Origin: Agromyces sp. Root81
Lineage (GTDB): Bacteria > Actinomycetota > Actinomycetes > Actinomycetales > Microbacteriaceae
Assembly: GCF_001429165.1 (NCBI RefSeq)
Contig: NZ_LMIR01000004.1
Span: 372,001 to 436,000 of the forward strand
Length of the DNA: 64,000 bases
Direction: 5' to 3'
Part shown: in pieces, positions 60,094 through 64,000 of the stretch
Layout: each line of letters begins with the position of its first letter
Numbering within the stretch: position 1 is the first letter of the stretch
Translations under genes and position numbers: made by a program
Notes under the pieces: model-generated
Databases searched by the model: none
What the model was told of the DNA's origin: nothing
Seen by the model: the letters and a program-made list of their open reading frames with translations, nothing else

Positions 60094-60699
60094 TCAGCCC
60101 CTCGACATGCATCCGACCAAGTCGCGCGCCGCCTCACGGAGTTGGTCGGCGTCTTGGACGAGATAGCCGGGTGCGGTGTCGCGGAACAGGACGATGGGAA
60201 TCTCCACCGCTTCAGCAGCCCCTTCCACTGAGATCACGAGGCAGTCGCTCCCACCGCCGAAGTAGAGGGTCCGCGCAACCTGAACGTCAACGATCGACGT
60301 GAACTCGAACTCGACTCGTCGCTCACCGCTCGGGAGATCGACGATCTGCAGACTCTCCGATTCGAACGAGACGGCGAACAGCCGCGAAACGTCGCCACCG
60401 AAATCCGCAGTCACCTCGGCGAGTGACTTCACCGTCGCCGGAACGCGAGATGCAAGCCACACCGGACGCGTCGACTCTGCGACGAGCGCAGAGTACTTCC
60501 GAAGGTACTTGCTATTCGTGAGCATGAGCGCCGCAAGACCAATGGCGACGAGCACCAGGACCACAGCCGCACCCTGTGCAAGAGCGGAGACGGGATCGCT
60601 CAGCTCAGCGAGCCGCGCTCCTGTCGCCACTCCCTGCGCGATGAAAGCGCAGACTGTGATCCACAACAGCCACCTGCGGGGTCGCTTCTCGGGCTTCAC
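60094..60699 (-). CDS. Membrane protein with two N-terminal helices, unknown function
   Basis: The 201-residue protein starts with a basic segment, two hydrophobic helices (about 10-28 and 38-62) and a soluble domain with strand-rich sequence (SLQIVDLPSGERRVEFEFTSIVDVQVARTLYFGGGSDCLVISVEG) that again resembles a PH-like fold. It is the last island gene before the conserved PHP gene. Function unknown. Confidence 0.65.
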   Translation of the reverse strand: MKPEKRPRRWLLWITVCAFIAQGVATGARLAELSDPVSALAQGAAVVLVLVAIGLAALMLTNSKYLRKYSALVAESTRPVWLASRVPATVKSLAEVTADFGGDVSRLFAVSFESESLQIVDLPSGERRVEFEFTSIVDVQVARTLYFGGGSDCLVISVEGAAEAVEIPIVLFRDTAPGYLVQDADQLREAARDLVGCMSRG

Positions 60700-60729
60700 A
60701 ACGACTCATCCGCTCGCTTCATCGGCCAG

Positions 60730-61599
60730 CTACGGCAGCACCGGCGCCGAACCACGCCCCTCGGCGATGATCGCCTCGACGACGTCGGGCGCGGTGCGGC
60801 ACTCGCCGAGCCGGTTCGGCTTGCCGGTGCCGTGATAGTCGCTCGAGCCGGTGATGTGCAGGCCGAAGCGCGAGGCGAGCGCGCGCAGCCGGGGCTTCGC
60901 GTCGTCGCGGTTCTCGGGGTGGTCGATCTCCAGCCCGAAGAGGCCGGCCTCGACGAGCTGCTCGAGGCGCTCGGGCGGGATGACCCGTTCGGCGCCGCGG
61001 GTGCCGGGGTGCGCGAGCACGGGCACGCCGCCGGCGGCACGGATGAGTCGCACTCCCGTGAGCGGATCGGGTGCGTAGTGCGGCTGCGCGTAGCCCGCGC
61101 GCGGGTGCAGGATGCCGTCGAACGCCGCCGAGCGGGTGGCGACGTGGCCACGGGCGACGAGCGCGTCGGCGATGTGCGGCCGGCCGATGGTCGTGCCCTC
61201 GACGGTCTGGGCGAGCACGTCGTCCCAGGTGAGGGCGTAGTCGCGGCCGATGCGGCGCACGATCGCCTCGGCGCGGGTGAGCCGCGACTCGCGGATGTGC
61301 GCGGTCTCGGCGATGAGCGCCTCGTCGAGCGGGTCGATGAGGTAGGCGAGCATGTGCACGCTCGTGTAGCCCTCGCGAGTCGAGAGCTCCATGCCGGGGA
61401 TGAGCGCGACACCTGTCTCGGGCACGGCGGCGGCGGCCTCGGCCCATCCGCTCGTCGTGTCGTGGTCGGTGAGCGCGACGCCCCAGAGGCCGGCGCGTGC
61501 GGCCTGCCGCATGAGTTCTGCGGGGGCCTCGGTGCCGTCGGAGACCGTCGAGTGCGTATGCAGGTCGGCTTCGCCCGCGACGACGGTGGCTGGTGGCAT
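60730..61599 (-). CDS. PHP-domain phosphoesterase (TrpH/YciV-like)
   Basis: The 289-residue protein has the PHP metal-binding motifs: ADLHTHSTVSDG (H14, H16, D21), ALTDHDT (about 43-49), PGMELS, a histidine in VLAHPG, and GSSDYHG near the end. Family members hydrolyse nucleoside 3',5'-bisphosphates or short RNA 5' ends. It is divergent from the EEP gene across 58 bases, and marks the right border of the accessory island. Confidence 0.9.
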   Translation of the reverse strand: MPPATVVAGEADLHTHSTVSDGTEAPAELMRQAARAGLWGVALTDHDTTSGWAEAAAAVPETGVALIPGMELSTREGYTSVHMLAYLIDPLDEALIAETAHIRESRLTRAEAIVRRIGRDYALTWDDVLAQTVEGTTIGRPHIADALVARGHVATRSAAFDGILHPRAGYAQPHYAPDPLTGVRLIRAAGGVPVLAHPGTRGAERVIPPERLEQLVEAGLFGLEIDHPENRDDAKPRLRALASRFGLHITGSSDYHGTGKPNRLGECRTAPDVVEAIIAEGRGSAPVLP

Positions 61600-61657
61600 C
61601 CTGCAATGCTAGCCGGGGCCGCTCCAGGGGTCGGCGCACTCGCCTAGGGTGGGTTGA

Positions 61658-62677
61658 ATGCTCCCCCGCATCATCGGCTGGGTCCTCGTGCTCGGCACCG
61701 CCGCCATCGCGCTCGTGCTCGTGTGGCCCCAGGCGTTCGGCCTGCAGAACCAGTGGGTGGCCGCGCACGTCGTCGCCCTGCGCGGCACGGCGGCGGCCGG
61801 CGGCATCCTCGCACTGATCGTCTTCCTCCTGCTCGCCCTCGCCCGGCCGCTGCGCGTCTTCGCGTTCGCGATGGCCGCGGTGTTCGCGCTCTTCGCCGTC
61901 GGCAACGTCGCGGTGCTGACCGCTCGCGGCTTCGGCGGGTCGGCAGCCGAGACCGGCCCCGACTCCGTGACGGTGCTCTCCTGGAACACGCTCGGCGAGG
62001 TGCCCGAGGCGTCGACGATCGCCGATCTCGCGATCGAGCGCGGTGCCGATGTCGTGGTGCTGCCCGAGACGACCGAGCCACTCGGCGAGGAGGTCGCGAT
62101 CGCGATGCGCGAGGGCGGCAGCCCGATGTGGGTGCACACCGCCGCGTACGACGACATCGCGAAGGCCCGGTCGACGACGATCCTGATCAGTCCCGGCCTC
62201 GGCGACTACGACGTCATCTCCCCCGAGGTGCCCGGCCCGCCCGGCAACACGAACACCCTGCCGAGCGTCGTCGCCGAGCCGTCCGACGGCACCGGCCCCC
62301 GCATCATCGCCGTGCACGCGGTCGCGCCCATCCGCTGGGAGCTGCGCAATTGGCGCAGCGACCTCGACTGGCTGGCCGAGCAGTGCGCCGGCGACGACGT
62401 CATCATGGCCGGCGACTTCAACGCCACGGTCGATCATTTCGCCGGTCACGGCATCGACGGCGGCGACATGGGCCGGTGCACGGATGCCGCGGCGCAGGCC
62501 GGTGCCGCAGGCCTCGGCACGTGGCCGACCGACGTGGCGCCGTTCTTCGGCAGCCCGATCGACCACGTGATGGCGACTCCGAACTGGAGCGTCGAGGCGT
62601 TCGAGGTGCTCGTGGGCTACGACGACGCAGGCAGCGATCATCGGCCGATCGTGTCGACGCTCGTCGCCGCGGACTGA
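61658..62677 (+). CDS. Endonuclease/exonuclease/phosphatase family membrane protein
   Basis: The 339-residue protein has three N-terminal hydrophobic segments (about 5-25, 34-55, 60-85) and an EEP domain: VTVLSWNTLGEV, VVLPETTEPL, MAGDFNATVDH and the terminal AGSDHRPIVSTLV, which carry the Asn/Glu/Asp/His residues of the family's active site. The catalytic domain probably faces outward. The substrate (phospholipid, nucleic acid or sugar phosphate) is unknown. Confidence 0.9.
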   Translation: MLPRIIGWVLVLGTAAIALVLVWPQAFGLQNQWVAAHVVALRGTAAAGGILALIVFLLLALARPLRVFAFAMAAVFALFAVGNVAVLTARGFGGSAAETGPDSVTVLSWNTLGEVPEASTIADLAIERGADVVVLPETTEPLGEEVAIAMREGGSPMWVHTAAYDDIAKARSTTILISPGLGDYDVISPEVPGPPGNTNTLPSVVAEPSDGTGPRIIAVHAVAPIRWELRNWRSDLDWLAEQCAGDDVIMAGDFNATVDHFAGHGIDGGDMGRCTDAAAQAGAAGLGTWPTDVAPFFGSPIDHVMATPNWSVEAFEVLVGYDDAGSDHRPIVSTLVAAD

Positions 62678-62694
62678 CAGGAGACGGTGCGAGA

Positions 62695-64000
62695 ATGGTC
62701 GGTATGGCGAACACCAGCGACACCTCCACGACCGAGACGGCGGCTCCGGCCACGACCGCGAGCGAGGAGGCGGTGCGCGATGCGAACCGCTCGACCACGC
62801 CCGGCTCGGAGGGCTTCAAGGACTTCATCGGCAGCGGCTGGGCCGAGCGCGACGAGACGCTGCCGCAGGCACGCGAGCAGGCCTCCTTCGCCGCCGCGCG
62901 TCGCGCGAAGGTCTCGTCGGCCTTCACCGGCCAGCGCCTCATCGTGCCCGCGGGCGACATGAAGCAGCGCGCCAACGACACCGACTACCCGTTCCGCGCG
63001 CACTCGGCGTTCGCGCACCTGACCGGCTGGGGCTCCGACTCCGAGCCCGGCGCGGTGCTCGTCTTCGAGCCGACGACCGACGGCCACGAGGCCACCGTGT
63101 ACTTCCGTGAGCGCGCGGGCCGCGACTCCGAGGAGTTCTACGCGAACCCGGCGATCGGCGAGTTCTGGATCGGCGCACGCCCGTCGCTCGCGCACGTCGC
63201 CGCCGACCTCGACGTCGCGACCCGCGGCCTCGAAGAGTTCGACCGGGTCATCGACGCCGTCGACACGGCGACCCTCGTGCTGCGCGAGGCCGACGCATCC
63301 GTCACCGAGCGCGTCGACCACGCCCGCATCCGCTTCGCCGCCGAGCAGGCGCTGTCGACGAACGCCTCCGATGCCCCGTTCTCGCTCGAGGTCGGCGGCT
63401 CGCACGAGCCCGACGCCGAACTCGCCCGCGTGCTCTCCGAACTGCGTCTCGTGAAGGACTCGTTCGAGGTCGCCGAGATGCGCGCTGCGATCGACGCGAC
63501 GCAGCGCGGCTTCACCGAGGTCATCGGCGAGCTGCCCCGCATCACCGCGGAGGTGCGCGGCGAACGCGTCATCGAAGGTGTCTTCGCGACCCGGGCCCGC
63601 CTCGACGGCAACGACGTCGGCTACGACTCGATCGCCGCCGCCGGCCCGCACGCCACGATCCTGCACTGGACCCGCAACGACGGCCCCGTCGTGCCCGGCG
63701 ACCTCGTGCTGCTCGACGCCGGCGTCGAGATGGACAGCTACTACACCGCCGACATCACTCGCACCTTCCCGGTGAACGGCACGTTCTCCGAGGTGCAGCG
63801 CAAGATCTACGAGGCCGTGCGCGAGGCCGCCGACGCGGCGTTCGCGATCGTCAAGCCCGGCATCGTCTTCCGCGAGGTGCACGCCGCCGCGATGCAGGTC
63901 ATCGCCCGCAAGACGGCCGAGTGGGGCTTCCTGCCGGTCTCGGCCGAGGAATCGCTCGAGCCCGACAACCAGTTCCACCGCCGCTACATGGTGCACGGCA
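62695..64000 (+). CDS. pepP: Aminopeptidase P family protein (Xaa-Pro aminopeptidase), 5' part
   Basis: The gene runs off the right edge after ~435 residues. The N-terminal AMP_N-like domain (DYPFRAHSAFAHLTGWGSDSEPGAVLVFEP) leads into a creatinase-fold M24 domain with the first metal ligands in LLDAGVEMDSYYTADITRTFPVNG; the remaining His/Glu ligands should lie beyond or near the edge (YMVHG at the very end probably carries one). ATG 62695 has a better-spaced AGGAG than ATG 62704; both are in frame. It removes N-terminal residues preceding proline. Confidence 0.9.
   Translation, partial: MVGMANTSDTSTTETAAPATTASEEAVRDANRSTTPGSEGFKDFIGSGWAERDETLPQAREQASFAAARRAKVSSAFTGQRLIVPAGDMKQRANDTDYPFRAHSAFAHLTGWGSDSEPGAVLVFEPTTDGHEATVYFRERAGRDSEEFYANPAIGEFWIGARPSLAHVAADLDVATRGLEEFDRVIDAVDTATLVLREADASVTERVDHARIRFAAEQALSTNASDAPFSLEVGGSHEPDAELARVLSELRLVKDSFEVAEMRAAIDATQRGFTEVIGELPRITAEVRGERVIEGVFATRARLDGNDVGYDSIAAAGPHATILHWTRNDGPVVPGDLVLLDAGVEMDSYYTADITRTFPVNGTFSEVQRKIYEAVREAADAAFAIVKPGIVFREVHAAAMQVIARKTAEWGFLPVSAEESLEPDNQFHRRYMVHG

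Overview
This is a chromosomal window from a high-GC actinobacterium. Gene content and order fit the family Microbacteriaceae, with an Agromyces-like genome as my best guess; this is inference, since no marker gene is complete enough here to name a genus. Several gene neighbourhoods match those I know from mycobacteria: UPF0182, the PDZ/Lon-like protease, a zinc-metalloprotease-like protein, UvrD2, NudC and AdnB-AdnA resemble Mycobacterium tuberculosis Rv3193c to Rv3202c, and DUF3107, a small membrane protein, a ferritin-like protein and RhlE resemble Rv3208A to Rv3211.

Layout. 1-2.35 kb: the end of a protocatechuate/4-hydroxybenzoate catabolic operon (pcaH, pobA) with an IclR regulator. 2.55-4.9 kb: a CMD-like protein, an AI-2E family exporter and a two-helix potassium channel. 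5.0-11.4 kb: an iron-acquisition block. A ferric-iron ABC importer (binding protein, fused permease, ATPase) is convergent with an 890-residue protein that joins an adenylation domain, a carrier domain and a membrane acyltransferase. Each arm is preceded by a convincing IdeR/DtxR box. 11.4-19.6 kb: a catabolic cluster (O-acetyltransferase, M20 amidohydrolase, class I amidotransferase, polar amino-acid ABC transporter) facing a LacI-type regulator and an aldehyde dehydrogenase, with paired AAACCGGTTT-type palindromes between them. 19.7-22.6 kb: a universal stress protein, then thioredoxin reductase, arsenate reductase and an ArsR-ArsC fusion, with two related inverted repeats. 22.9-25.7 kb: a TetR regulator, a siderophore-interacting flavoprotein and an MFS transporter. 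25.85-26.6 kb: two identical initiator tRNA genes, each with its own terminator hairpin, enclosing the 3' remnant of a sugar ABC permease.

26.7-47.7 kb is conserved chromosomal core: a methyltransferase, UPF0182, PDZ-Lon protease, metalloprotease homologue, a TOMM/ThiF-like protein, UvrD2, NudC, a kinase-fold protein without catalytic residues, the AdnAB helicase-nuclease, DUF3107, a ferritin-like protein and RhlE. Three convergent gene pairs in the window overlap at their 3' ends, and two genes carry tandem duplications of their own ends.

47.7-60.7 kb is an accessory island between rhlE and the PHP/EEP/aminopeptidase P core genes. It holds at least five 5'-truncated Rhs fragments, all on the minus strand. 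Three carry different C-terminal tips. Two of these tips end in ATGA overlaps with the next gene, which marks the likely immunity genes: a lipoprotein beside a predicted HExxH metallopeptidase toxin, and a 146-residue protein beside a frameshifted toxin. A truncated IS481-type element has landed in the array. No full-length Rhs gene is present, so this looks like a graveyard or reservoir of orphan toxin-immunity cassettes and is the most interesting part of the window. The remaining island genes are mostly small membrane or unknown proteins, some of them perhaps displaced immunity genes.
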